Source: Clostridia bacterium (GTDB taxonomy: Bacteria; Bacillota; Clostridia; DSM-8532). From it: a DNA stretch of 7,753 nucleotides. Positions 1 through 6,558 of the stretch are shown here, piece after piece. Made by a program: the position numbers and the translations under genes. The stretch covers positions 1 through 7,753 of the forward strand of contig JAOABT010000535.1 in the NCBI GenBank assembly GCA_026418215.1, given 5' to 3'. Position 1 is the first letter of the stretch. Every line of letters starts with the position of its first letter. The notes beneath the pieces were generated by a model, which was given only the letters and a program-made list of their open reading frames with translations, searched no databases and was not told where the DNA came from.

Positions 1-32
1 CTCGTGGGCTCGGAGATGTGTATAAGAGACAG
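1..32 (+). other. Illumina Nextera read-2 adapter with Tn5 mosaic end (non-genomic)
   Basis: Bases 1-32 match the 3' part of the standard Nextera read-2 transposase adapter. Bases 14-32 are the complete 19-bp Tn5 mosaic end (AGATGTGTATAAGAGACAG). This is library-preparation sequence that survived trimming, not a transposon in the organism. Genomic sequence starts at 33. The adapter happens to leave the minus-strand reading frame of the neighbouring binding-protein gene open to the window edge, so an automatic gene call would add about ten false residues. Confidence 0.97.
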
Positions 33-772
33 GGGATATCATCATCACTGATGTTGTTCCAGTCTAAAAGGTGCCAAGGAGCATCCATCTGCACGGCGAG
101 AAGGGGTGTGATGCCTTGTTCTTCCTTCAGGACTCTTTCAAAGTAGGGTTCGAGGTCGGACAGCTGCTTGATGGTGGAAACGTCGATGCCGTATTTCTTA
201 ACAAGATCTGTCTTTAAGAGAAGACCCCAGTTGTGAACCTTTTCCTTGTTACAAGGAAGCGCATAATTAACACCATTGATCTGGGTTGCGTTCATGAAGT
301 CCTTACCGAGAATCTGTTCAATGGCAGGGTTCTTGGCAAGATAATCATTAAGGGGCTTGAAGTAACCGTTAACGGCATTGGTTCTGTAGTTGGCAGCCCA
401 GTTGGAGGTAAAGACGATATCAATCGGGTCGCCGGCAGCCAGCATCGGGTTGATTTTGGGGGTATAGGTATCGCCCCAGCCGAAGCATTCGTACTTCAAG
501 GTGATGTTGAGCTTATCCTTCAGGTACGCGTTTACGGCATCCTGAATGGCGGTCATGTCTTGGCTGTCACCAACACAGTAGAAGGTAAGGGTTACATTGT
601 CCTTGGGTACATCAGAGGCCTGCTGGCTTGGGGATTCGCTTGGAGCAGCAGAGCTGGCCTGGGGTGTGGCTGTGCCTGCAGCCGGGGTTGTGGTTTTACC
701 GCAGCCTGAAATCACAAAAGCGAGGCACAGGAGCAGGGTGAAGACTTTGAACACTTTGGATCTGAGCTTCAT
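33..772 (-). CDS. LplA/DUF3502-type extracellular sugar-binding lipoprotein (C-terminus missing)
   Basis: This is the substrate-binding lipoprotein of an ABC importer, expected on the outer face of the cytoplasmic membrane, where it would deliver a sugar or oligosaccharide to the two permeases encoded just upstream. It starts at ATG 772 behind a GAGGAGG site with 6-7 bases spacing. Residues 1-23 form a lipoprotein signal peptide (MKLRSK, a hydrophobic core, then lipobox ISGC), with Cys24 as the lipid anchor. Residues 25-58 are a Thr/Ala/Pro/Ser-rich linker. The mature domain begins at about 60 (VTLTFYCVGD) and includes LAAGDPIDIVFTSNW (111-125) and NGVNYALPCNKE (166-177). These resemble the LplA/YtcQ group of binding proteins that carry a DUF3502 C-terminus. 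Only about 246 residues of an expected roughly 500 are present, because the sequence runs into adapter at 32. The missing half is a sequencing boundary, not a biological truncation. The substrate cannot be read from the sequence. Confidence 0.9.
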
Positions 773-779
773 AAGATTT

Positions 780-786
780 CCTCCTC
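780..786 (-). promoter_or_regulatory. Strong ribosome binding site of the binding-protein gene
   Basis: On the minus strand this reads GAGGAGG, near-perfect complementarity to the 16S rRNA 3' end, placed 7 bases before ATG 772. It fixes the start and suggests high translation, as expected for a binding protein needed in excess over its permeases. Confidence 0.85.
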
Positions 787-808
787 TTTTTATTAACCAT
801 TTATCTGA

Positions 809-824
809 TCCGGATTATTCCGGA
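809..824 (-). other. Small hairpin between the lplC-type gene and the binding-protein gene
   Basis: TCCGGA occurs twice (809-814 and 819-824) separated by four bases. Because TCCGGA is its own reverse complement, the RNA can form a 6-bp stem with a 4-base loop one base after the permease stop codon. No T-run follows directly, so it is not a canonical terminator. It could protect or process the mRNA 3' end between permease and binding protein. That role is inferred only. Confidence 0.4.
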
Positions 825-825
825 A

Positions 826-1734
826 TCATCCTTTTACAGCACCGATGGTCAAGCCCTTGATGAAATACTTCTGGAAGAAGGCGTAGGCGAAGATGATAGG
901 ACCGATGGACAGGACTGCAATAGCCATTCGTGCGCTTTCTCCGGGAAGATCGGCCAATACCTTGCCGGCTTCCGAGAAGTTGGCGCTGCCGCTTGTGAGG
1001 AACTGGATGTTGGACAGGGTTTGATACATCAAGTATTGGATGTTGTAAAGCTTACGCTCGGTCAGGAACACCAAAGGCAGATACCAGTCATTCCAGTAGC
1101 CGAGGCAGCTTAAGAGGCCGATGGTGGCTATACCGGGCTTTAAGAGAGGCAGCACGATTGAGAAGAAGGTTCTGAATTCTCCCGCTCCGTCAATCTTGGC
1201 CGATTCCATAAGCGACTCGGGAACCGTCGTCTTGATGAAGGTTCTCATGATCATGACGTACCAGGCATTCATGAGGTACGGAACAATGAGTATCCATATG
1301 GAATTTCTAATTTGAATGAGCTGGGAGTACACCATAAACCAGGGAACCAAACCGCCGCCGAAGATCATGGTAAAGAAGGCCAGGAACGAAAAGGTGTTTT
1401 TGTAGCGGAAATTACTTCTTGCAAGCGGGTAGGCATAAAGCGTGATGACCGAGATGCTCATTGCGGTTCCCAGTACGGTTACCAGGATGGATATGCCATA
1501 GGCTCTTAAGATGGCGTCGCCCGCGCTTAATATGTATTCAAAGGCTTTAAGGCTGAATTTCTGCGGAATCAGGTTGTAACCGTTGAGCAGGATTTCCTTC
1601 TCATCGGTGAAGGAGATGGCCACAACCAAAACAATAGGCAGTACACAAATAATCACAAGTAGAATAAAGAAGATATTGAGGATTGTATGGGACACAGGCG
1701 ATATTTCATTGATGCTTCGAAATGTCTTTTTCAT
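826..1734 (-). CDS. lplC: LplC/YtcP-type ABC sugar importer permease (CUT1 family)
   Basis: This is one of two membrane subunits that form the channel of a CUT1 carbohydrate ABC importer. The 302-residue length is typical of LplC/YtcP proteins. About six hydrophobic segments are visible (roughly 18-41, 78-103, 113-136, 145-166, 196-215, 270-290). The cytoplasmic EAA coupling loop, which contacts the ATPase, lies at about 177-200 with ESAKIDGAGEF followed by IVLPLLKP. The C-terminus FIKGLTIGAVKG is characteristic of this family. The ATG at 1734 follows AAGGGGGG, which overlaps the TAA stop of the preceding permease gene. The gap between the two genes is 12 bases, so they are co-transcribed and probably translationally coupled. 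Family assignment is secure. The symbol is at family level, and the substrate (YtcP in Bacillus handles pectin-derived oligosaccharides) is not established here. Confidence 0.93.
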   Translation of the reverse strand: MKKTFRSINEISPVSHTILNIFFILLVIICVLPIVLVVAISFTDEKEILLNGYNLIPQKFSLKAFEYILSAGDAILRAYGISILVTVLGTAMSISVITLYAYPLARSNFRYKNTFSFLAFFTMIFGGGLVPWFMVYSQLIQIRNSIWILIVPYLMNAWYVMIMRTFIKTTVPESLMESAKIDGAGEFRTFFSIVLPLLKPGIATIGLLSCLGYWNDWYLPLVFLTERKLYNIQYLMYQTLSNIQFLTSGSANFSEAGKVLADLPGESARMAIAVLSIGPIIFAYAFFQKYFIKGLTIGAVKG

Positions 1735-1746
1735 GTTATTCCCCCC

Positions 1747-2667
1747 TTAGAATAAGGCTTTCTCACTGTCGATCCTTCTCACGATCAGATTGGCCGTAAA
1801 GACTGTGATACAGCCAAGGATCGCCTGATAAAGGCCTGCAGCGGATGCCATGCCAACGTTGTTGGAGTTTCTGAGGGCGCGGAATACATAGGTATCAATA
1901 ACGTCCGTGACCGGATAGAGCGTTCCCATGTTCTTTGGCACATTGTAGAAGAGGCCGAAGTCTGCGTTGAAAATACGACCGACTGCCAGGAGTGTGAGGA
2001 TGATCATCAACGGCTTTAGAAGCGGGAGCGTGATGTGCCAGACGGTCTGCCACTTTGTTGCTCCGTCGATGGCTGCTGCTTCGTAATATTCACCGTCGAT
2101 GCCCACAATGGCTGCCAGGTAGACGACGATGTTATACCCCGTATATTTCCATAGCTGGAACAGGATGATGATGCCTGGCCAATATTTGGGCTCGAAGTAC
2201 CAGTTGACTGCATCAAGGCCTAATGGCTGCAAGATGGAACGATTCATAAAGCCATTTTCAAAGCTGAAGAGCGAATAAGCCAGGTAGCTGACAACAATCC
2301 ATGAAGGGAAATACGGCAGGAACAATGCGCTTTGATAGAACTTGCCGAGGAACTTGTTCTTGATTTCATTGAGGCCGATAGCCAGCATAACCGGAATGAT
2401 AAGACCTAATGCGATAAAGACAAGGTTGTAAAGGATGGTATTTCGCGTTACCGTGAAGGCGTTGGGCGTTTTGAAGAAGAACTCGAAGTTCTTGAAGCCC
2501 ACAAACTTGCTGGTTAAGATACTGTTTAGGAAATTGTCATTGAAACGGTAACGCTGGAAGGCCATAACTACGCCAAACATCGGGATGTAGTTATTGATCA
2601 AGAGGACGAGCGCTCCCGGCAGGAGCATCAGGAAAAAGGGAACATCATTTCTTAGCTTTCTTTTCAT
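1747..2667 (-). CDS. lplB: LplB/YteP-type ABC sugar importer permease (CUT1 family)
   Basis: This is the first gene of the importer operon and the partner of the LplC-type permease. The protein is 306 residues from ATG 2667. A GTG at 2673 would add two residues, but it sits only 4 bases after the AGGG of the AGGGTG site, whereas the ATG lies 8 bases after AGGGTG, so the ATG is preferred. About six membrane segments are visible (roughly 10-34, 77-100, 112-135, 163-188, 216-238, 275-296). The EAA loop at about 195-220 reads YEAAAIDGATKWQ followed by ITLPLLKP, which closely matches the consensus. The N-terminal pattern with LLPG, NNYIPMFGVVMAFQRYRF and FVGFKNFEFFF is the hallmark of the LplB/YteP group. 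No ATP-binding subunit is encoded nearby, so energy would come from a shared ATPase elsewhere in the genome. Family confidence is high; the substrate is unknown. Confidence 0.93.
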   Translation of the reverse strand: MKRKLRNDVPFFLMLLPGALVLLINNYIPMFGVVMAFQRYRFNDNFLNSILTSKFVGFKNFEFFFKTPNAFTVTRNTILYNLVFIALGLIIPVMLAIGLNEIKNKFLGKFYQSALFLPYFPSWIVVSYLAYSLFSFENGFMNRSILQPLGLDAVNWYFEPKYWPGIIILFQLWKYTGYNIVVYLAAIVGIDGEYYEAAAIDGATKWQTVWHITLPLLKPLMIILTLLAVGRIFNADFGLFYNVPKNMGTLYPVTDVIDTYVFRALRNSNNVGMASAAGLYQAILGCITVFTANLIVRRIDSEKALF

Positions 2668-2720
2668 AGTCACAACACCCTACTTTTGATCTCTCTGTTT
2701 TCTTTATTTCCTACACTCTC

Positions 2721-2749
2721 ATCATAAGGGTTGTGAACGCGCGTTTAAA
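2721..2749 (-). promoter_or_regulatory. Candidate sigma-A promoter of the importer operon
   Basis: On the minus strand TTTAAA (2749-2744, 4/6 match to the -35 box) is followed after exactly 17 bases by TATGAT (2726-2721, 5/6 match to the -10 box). The start of transcription would fall near 2714, giving a leader of about 47 bases before the lplB-type ATG. It lies downstream of the terminator at 2851-2820, so the importer genes can be expressed separately from the sensor genes. The weak -35 fits a promoter that needs an activator. Confidence 0.6.
2736..2745. promoter_or_regulatory. Perfect 10-bp palindrome in the promoter spacer, possible operator
   Basis: AACGCGCGTT is its own reverse complement. 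It lies between the proposed -35 and -10 boxes and overlaps the last two bases of the -35. That position would suit a repressor, and the CG centre is reminiscent of LacI-family operators. The match to the CcpA cre consensus is poor. A 10-bp palindrome can arise by chance, so this is a suggestion from position only. Confidence 0.25.
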
Positions 2750-2755
2750 TGGAAC

Positions 2756-2779
2756 GGGTTGCGCTTAGGTTTCCGCTTT
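2756..2779 (-). repeat. Imperfect tandem 12-bp repeat just upstream of the -35, candidate activator site
   Basis: On the minus strand AAAGCGGAAACC (2779-2768) is followed directly by TAAGCGCAACCC (2767-2756), with 9 of 12 positions identical. The repeat ends six bases before the proposed -35. Direct repeats abutting a weak -35 are a typical binding layout for AraC-family activators. The YesN-type regulator encoded just upstream is the obvious candidate, but binding is inferred. Confidence 0.35.
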
Positions 2780-2819
2780 TGTCATCTTGGGAATAATGCG
2801 AAACGCAAAATTTTACAAC

Positions 2820-2851
2820 AAAAAAAAGCACCAAGCGAAACCGCATGGTGC
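2820..2851 (-). terminator. Rho-independent terminator after the sensor-regulator operon
   Basis: Read on the minus strand, GCACCA (2851-2846) pairs with TGGTGC (2833-2828). After a T-T mismatch an inner GCG/CGC adds three base pairs around a GTTT loop. Eight T residues (2827-2820) follow at once. This is a textbook intrinsic terminator. It lies about 206 bases after the response regulator stop and about 70 bases before the importer promoter, and separates the two transcription units. Confidence 0.9.
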
Positions 2852-3057
2852 AAGAATTCTATTTGTTTATGAGATTAAGCCCTGCAAATGAAAAGACTGA
2901 GTATAAAGACTCGAATTTGAAAAGAGGCTGACCTAACATCCTTATGCCACTGCTACATCAATAATGCCTGTATGGCCATAAGGGAACCGGCATTTTGCTT
3001 AAGCTTCAAACGGCAATACGGCAACATCCTATGACTAAATAAAGAAGAGCATCTCTA
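2852..3057 (-). other. Non-coding 3' tail between the response regulator gene and its terminator
   Basis: This 206-base stretch holds no convincing gene. It is the first part of a roughly 390-base gene-free interval (2668-3057), whose remainder contains the terminator and the importer promoter. It contains inverted repeats: AATGCC (2963-2968) with GGCATT (2989-2994) enclosing the palindrome TATGGCCATA (2971-2980), and CCTTATG (2940-2946) with CATAAGG (2977-2983). The two pairings are mutually exclusive, so the transcript tail could adopt alternative folds. The only minus-strand ATG reading frame noticed is about 24 codons with no good ribosome site. No RNA family was recognised. Confidence 0.45.
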
Positions 3058-4668
3058 TCAATGCTTGAGAGACTCCTTGTACTCGGTAGGCGTTACGCCC
3101 ACATACTTCTTAAAGAGCTTTGAAAAGTAATGGGGGTCATTAATACCGATGGCATCGGCCACCTCATAGGTTTTGTAGCGGATGTCCTTTAAAAGCTCCT
3201 TGGCCTTTTCGATGCGGATTTCGTTGAGATAGTCGACAAAATTCTTGCATAGCTCCTTTTTGAACATACGGCTTAGGTAGAAGGTGCTGACATAGAGCTT
3301 ATCGGCCACATCATTAAGGGTAAGCGGCTCCTGATAATGCTCTTTTAAGTACTCAACCGCATTCTTTAAAAGAAGCTTCATGCTTTTATGATTATAGCTG
3401 TATACATTCTCAGCGGCCTTACGTGCAGCTTCCCTGAGAATATCGTTCAAGTCCATGATGTTCTCGCAGCTCTCCACCATGGGGTATAAGCTCGTGAGCG
3501 TCTGCCCCTCAAAATGCCCTTCTCCGCTTATAAGGGTCTGGCGGATGGTGTTGATGGTGAACAGCGTATTTAAGTAAAAGCTTTTAATGGAAGCCTTCTG
3601 GTCCGGTCTGAGGCCCTTGACATAAGCGCCAATGGTTTCAACCGTCTCCAGAGCGCTTTCCTGATTTCCCGCTTTAATCTGGTCTAGGAGCTGCTTCTGT
3701 TTTTGTTCCAGCAGTGAGTGGTCTTGAAGCCTGAAAAAGCCCTCCATATCCTGATAGGCAATAATAGCGTTGCCTCCCAGATAGAAGCGGTGTTCAAGAG
3801 CGGTCTGGCACTCCCGGAACTTCACCGGAAGGTCCTTGTAGCCCGTCCCTATTGAACTCAGAGCTATGGATACGGTAAAGCTGAAACAGTTTTCTATCAT
3901 TTCCTGCAGATACGTCAGCTTCTTATGTAAAAGCTCTGCATTAAGCTCCTCCCCTCCCGTGGGTTTGGCCACAAAAAGGAGCCATCTGCTGTTGAGAGGG
4001 GTTGAAAGGAACGAAAACTCGTTGGAGAGGACTTCCTCCAAGGTTCCAATCATACCGAACTGGTAAAGCTGGAGGGCGTAGCTGTCCTCGTTTCCCTGGC
4101 TTTCATTGTCTATAATGCCCATGATAAAGGGTCCAAGGGTCAGTCCGAAGCGCTCCATCTGCTCCTCTATATCCGAGTCATTCATATAAAGGCCATAAAT
4201 CAAGTTGTACAAAAGCTTTTCCCTAAGGAGCGGAATATTCTTCTCATAGAGCTCCTTGAAATGCTGAAGCTCGGTATTTTTATGCTGATCCTGCTCAAGG
4301 GTCTGAACGGCTCTTTGCACGACCTTTGTCAGCTCTCCGATCTTTGTGGGCTTCAGGATAAAGTCGAAGGCGCCAAGCTTGACCGCCTCCTGAGCATAGT
4401 CGAAATCCCGGTAGCCTGTCAGAATAATGATCTTGCTCTGGGGTACACTCTCCTTGACCTGCCGGATCATGGTAAAGCCGTCGGCCTTGGGCATGCGGAT
4501 GTCGGTCAGGATAATATCGGGCCTGAGGCGCTTGATCATTTCCTCCCCTGCCACGCCGTCGGAGGCCTCTCCGCAAATCTCGCAGCCCAGCTGGCTCCAG
4601 TTCATGATACTGGTAAGACCCTTTCTGATAATAGGCTCGTCGTCAATGATCAGTACTTTATAGCTCAT
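3058..4668 (-). CDS. yesN: YesN-type response regulator with receiver and AraC DNA-binding domains
   Basis: This is a cytoplasmic transcription regulator of 536 residues, normal for the YesN family. The receiver domain (about 3-120) has the acidic pair D9/D10 in LIIDDEP, the phospho-accepting D56 in ILTDIRMP, T84 in ILTGY and K106 in ILKP, so it looks fully competent for phosphorylation. A long, poorly conserved middle region (about 125-420) is typical of YesN. The C-terminal AraC-type double helix-turn-helix spans about 430-534, with LNDVADKLYVSTFYLSRMFKK as first helix pair and the signature YEVADAIGINDPHYFSKLFKK then GVTPTEY. The ATG at 4668 overlaps the kinase stop (ATGA) and follows AAGGAGG with 6 bases spacing, so the two proteins are translationally coupled. 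It probably activates the binding-protein-dependent importer operon immediately downstream, which is inferred from position and family habit. Confidence 0.95.
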   Translation of the reverse strand: MSYKVLIIDDEPIIRKGLTSIMNWSQLGCEICGEASDGVAGEEMIKRLRPDIILTDIRMPKADGFTMIRQVKESVPQSKIIILTGYRDFDYAQEAVKLGAFDFILKPTKIGELTKVVQRAVQTLEQDQHKNTELQHFKELYEKNIPLLREKLLYNLIYGLYMNDSDIEEQMERFGLTLGPFIMGIIDNESQGNEDSYALQLYQFGMIGTLEEVLSNEFSFLSTPLNSRWLLFVAKPTGGEELNAELLHKKLTYLQEMIENCFSFTVSIALSSIGTGYKDLPVKFRECQTALEHRFYLGGNAIIAYQDMEGFFRLQDHSLLEQKQKQLLDQIKAGNQESALETVETIGAYVKGLRPDQKASIKSFYLNTLFTINTIRQTLISGEGHFEGQTLTSLYPMVESCENIMDLNDILREAARKAAENVYSYNHKSMKLLLKNAVEYLKEHYQEPLTLNDVADKLYVSTFYLSRMFKKELCKNFVDYLNEIRIEKAKELLKDIRYKTYEVADAIGINDPHYFSKLFKKYVGVTPTEYKESLKH

Positions 4669-6539
4669 GATGCGCCTCCTTCCAATGCCCTGCTGTCCTT
4701 TTCAAGCGGAATAATCAAGCTCACTCTTGTAAACACGTCCTTTTGACTTTCAATTTGAAGCCCGTAGCGCTCCCCGTAAAAGAGCTTGATGCGCCGGTTG
4801 ACGTTCTCAAGGCCGATGCTCTTGCCCTTTTTGGCGTTAAGCCTTTTGAAATAGGCTTCATTGTTCATGGATAAGGTTTCCTTAAGAATTTTCAATTCAT
4901 TCTCCTCTATCCCCTCACCATCGTCCTCAATGCTGATTGTAAGCTCTGAATCCTCAACCGACGCGCTTAAAGTGACGGTACCCTGGGACTTGTTTTTGTC
5001 AATGCCATGCTGGATGGCGTTCTCTACGAGAGGTTGTATGAGGAGTCTTGGGATATGGACCTCAAGTGCTTTTTCATCGATTTTCTTAATAAGCGTGATG
5101 CGGTCCTCAAACCTTGTTTTTAATATCAGAATATAGCTATCTATGTAGCTAAGCTCTTCCTCAAAGGTAATAAGCTTGTCATCACGCCCTATCGAAGCCT
5201 CCATGAGGGATGAAAGGGCGGTGACCATGTTGCTGATTTCTGGAACCTCGTTGAGCTGAGCCATCCAGTTGATGGATTCCAGGGTATTGAACAGAAAAGG
5301 CGGGTTGATTTGGGACTGGAGCGCCTTGATCTCGGCCTCCTTACGGGTGAGCTGTTCCCGGTAAACCCAGTTGGACAGGGTGTTCATTTCCCTCACCATG
5401 CGGTTGAAGGCTTCGCCGAGATAACCGATTTCATCCTTTCTGTCAAGGGAGATGTAAACATTGTTATCCCCCTTTTGCACCTTCTCCATGCCCACCATAA
5501 GCTTCTTAAACGGCCTTATGAAGTCCGCGGTCATCAGAAGGCTGATACCACAGAGGAAAAGCACAAAAAGGATAGAGGAAATCACGATCTTCTGGCGCAA
5601 AAGGTCAATATCCTTGTAAAGACTTTTCATGGAAACCAGCGACACAACCTCCCATCCGGGAGCCTCCTGCATCACAAGGTAAGACACGATATGACTTTTT
5701 GAGGCATCAATGAACCAGCCCTTGTAGCCCTTGAGGTTGGTGAGGTTTTGTGCAATCTCCGAGGCGCTTCCGTTGCTGCGCTCCACAATAACCTCATGGC
5801 GCGGAGAGAGAATCATGATGTTCCTTGTATCCTCGTTAACGAGGTCCTTAAAGACTGTGTCAAGATAGTCCGGCCTTAGTAAAACAATGAGCACGCCTAT
5901 TTCTTCAAAGCTGTCGCTATCATAAACCGTTCTGGCAAGAAACAAGTTTTTGACCCTTCCTTTTTCTACATCGAGGTAGAAGATGGGCGAACCGCTCTGC
6001 TGCCTGGCATCAGTGACAATACGGCCATAAAGCTCGCTTTTGTAGGGAACGAGCTGTTTAATGCTGATGACACGATTGTTCTTGTCGGCAGGGTGATAGT
6101 TCCCCTTGTTGGAGATAAGGGCAATGGACTGGATTTCGTTGCGTGTGAAGATGGCCTTTTTAAGAATATTCTCAACAACCACCGATTCCTCATAGTTTTC
6201 TAGGGCATCTGAGCTGTAGTCATTGAGGCTTGATATGACCCTCTTGTCGGGAAGGAGTTCCTGGGAGATGAGGTTCAGGTTTTGGGTGTAATCCTTGAGC
6301 CTGATTTCAATCATTTTAAGGATGTCCTGAGTATACTGCGTGGATTTCTTGGTCAGGCTGATTTCCGCGTTGCGATAGTTGATATAGCTCAATCCAACCA
6401 GAGGAATAATCATGATGATATTAAGCACCAGCAGCAGCTTATAGCGAATGGGCAGGTTTTGATAAAACCGTACAAACGGCAGCCGGAGCCTATTGATCAA
6501 GCTTTTTGAATTGACGGCAATCTTTTTCATGCTTCTCAC
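4665..6539 (-). CDS. yesM: YesM-type membrane sensor histidine kinase with proline replacing the catalytic histidine
   Basis: This is a 624-residue membrane sensor, the partner of the adjacent YesN-type regulator. It has TM1 (about 34-54), an extracytoplasmic Cache-like sensing region (about 55-315), TM2 (about 317-338), a HAMP linker (about 339-390), the His_kinase domain (about 398-480) and an HATPase domain (about 497-612). ATP-binding motifs look intact: VENAIQHG with N507, DDGEGI (G1; D539, G541, G543) and GKSIGLENVNRRI (G2). The phospho-acceptor motif, normally QINPHFLFNTL, reads QINPPFLFNTL: residue 414 is Pro (CCT, bases 5300-5298) instead of His. One base (5299) would restore CAT. 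As written the protein cannot autophosphorylate at the usual site, so it is either a pseudokinase or carries a sequence error. GTG 6539 is chosen because GAGG (6549-6546) lies 6 bases upstream; the internal ATG at 6530 has no good site. Confidence 0.93.
   Translation of the reverse strand: MRSMKKIAVNSKSLINRLRLPFVRFYQNLPIRYKLLLVLNIIMIIPLVGLSYINYRNAEISLTKKSTQYTQDILKMIEIRLKDYTQNLNLISQELLPDKRVISSLNDYSSDALENYEESVVVENILKKAIFTRNEIQSIALISNKGNYHPADKNNRVISIKQLVPYKSELYGRIVTDARQQSGSPIFYLDVEKGRVKNLFLARTVYDSDSFEEIGVLIVLLRPDYLDTVFKDLVNEDTRNIMILSPRHEVIVERSNGSASEIAQNLTNLKGYKGWFIDASKSHIVSYLVMQEAPGWEVVSLVSMKSLYKDIDLLRQKIVISSILFVLFLCGISLLMTADFIRPFKKLMVGMEKVQKGDNNVYISLDRKDEIGYLGEAFNRMVREMNTLSNWVYREQLTRKEAEIKALQSQINPPFLFNTLESINWMAQLNEVPEISNMVTALSSLMEASIGRDDKLITFEEELSYIDSYILILKTRFEDRITLIKKIDEKALEVHIPRLLIQPLVENAIQHGIDKNKSQGTVTLSASVEDSELTISIEDDGEGIEENELKILKETLSMNNEAYFKRLNAKKGKSIGLENVNRRIKLFYGERYGLQIESQKDVFTRVSLIIPLEKDSRALEGGAS
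4675..4681 (-). promoter_or_regulatory. Ribosome binding site of the response regulator gene inside the kinase gene
   Basis: AAGGAGG on the minus strand lies within the last codons of the kinase gene, 6 bases before ATG 4668. It settles the regulator's start and supports coupled translation across the 4-base ATGA overlap. Confidence 0.85.
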
Positions 6540-6558
6540 AATAAACCTCGCCTGCCCT

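Noticed and set aside
14..32. Tn5 mosaic end as evidence of a natural transposon
   Set aside because: It is joined to the rest of the Nextera adapter (1-13) at the very edge of the sequence, with no transposase gene, so it comes from library preparation.
233..860. Plus-strand open frames over the binding-protein gene (158 and 87 codons)
   Set aside because: They are antisense to a well-supported lipoprotein gene with signal peptide, lipobox and ribosome site, and their translations resemble no protein family.
2734..2747. CcpA cre site at TGAACGCGCGTTTA
   Set aside because: At least three conserved positions of the cre consensus do not match; only the TGAA start and central CG agree. It was kept only as an unnamed palindrome.
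2900..2905. Second -10 box TATACT on the minus strand in the 3' tail
   Set aside because: No acceptable -35 box lies 16-18 bases upstream, and the strong terminator at 2851-2820 would stop the transcript before any gene.
3046..3056. Terminator directly after the regulator stop (AGAG-CAT-CTCT hairpin)
   Set aside because: The stem is only four base pairs and the following sequence is not a proper T-run. The strong terminator lies further on at 2851-2820.
4261..4746. Plus-strand 161-codon open frame and a minus-strand 93-codon frame (4295-4576) over the response regulator
   Set aside because: Both are shadows of the receiver-domain coding sequence. The regulator frame has all conserved residues and a strong ribosome site.
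6528..6530. ATG at 6530 as the kinase start
   Set aside because: It has no ribosome site at a useful distance, while GTG 6539 has GAGG six bases upstream. The difference is only three residues.
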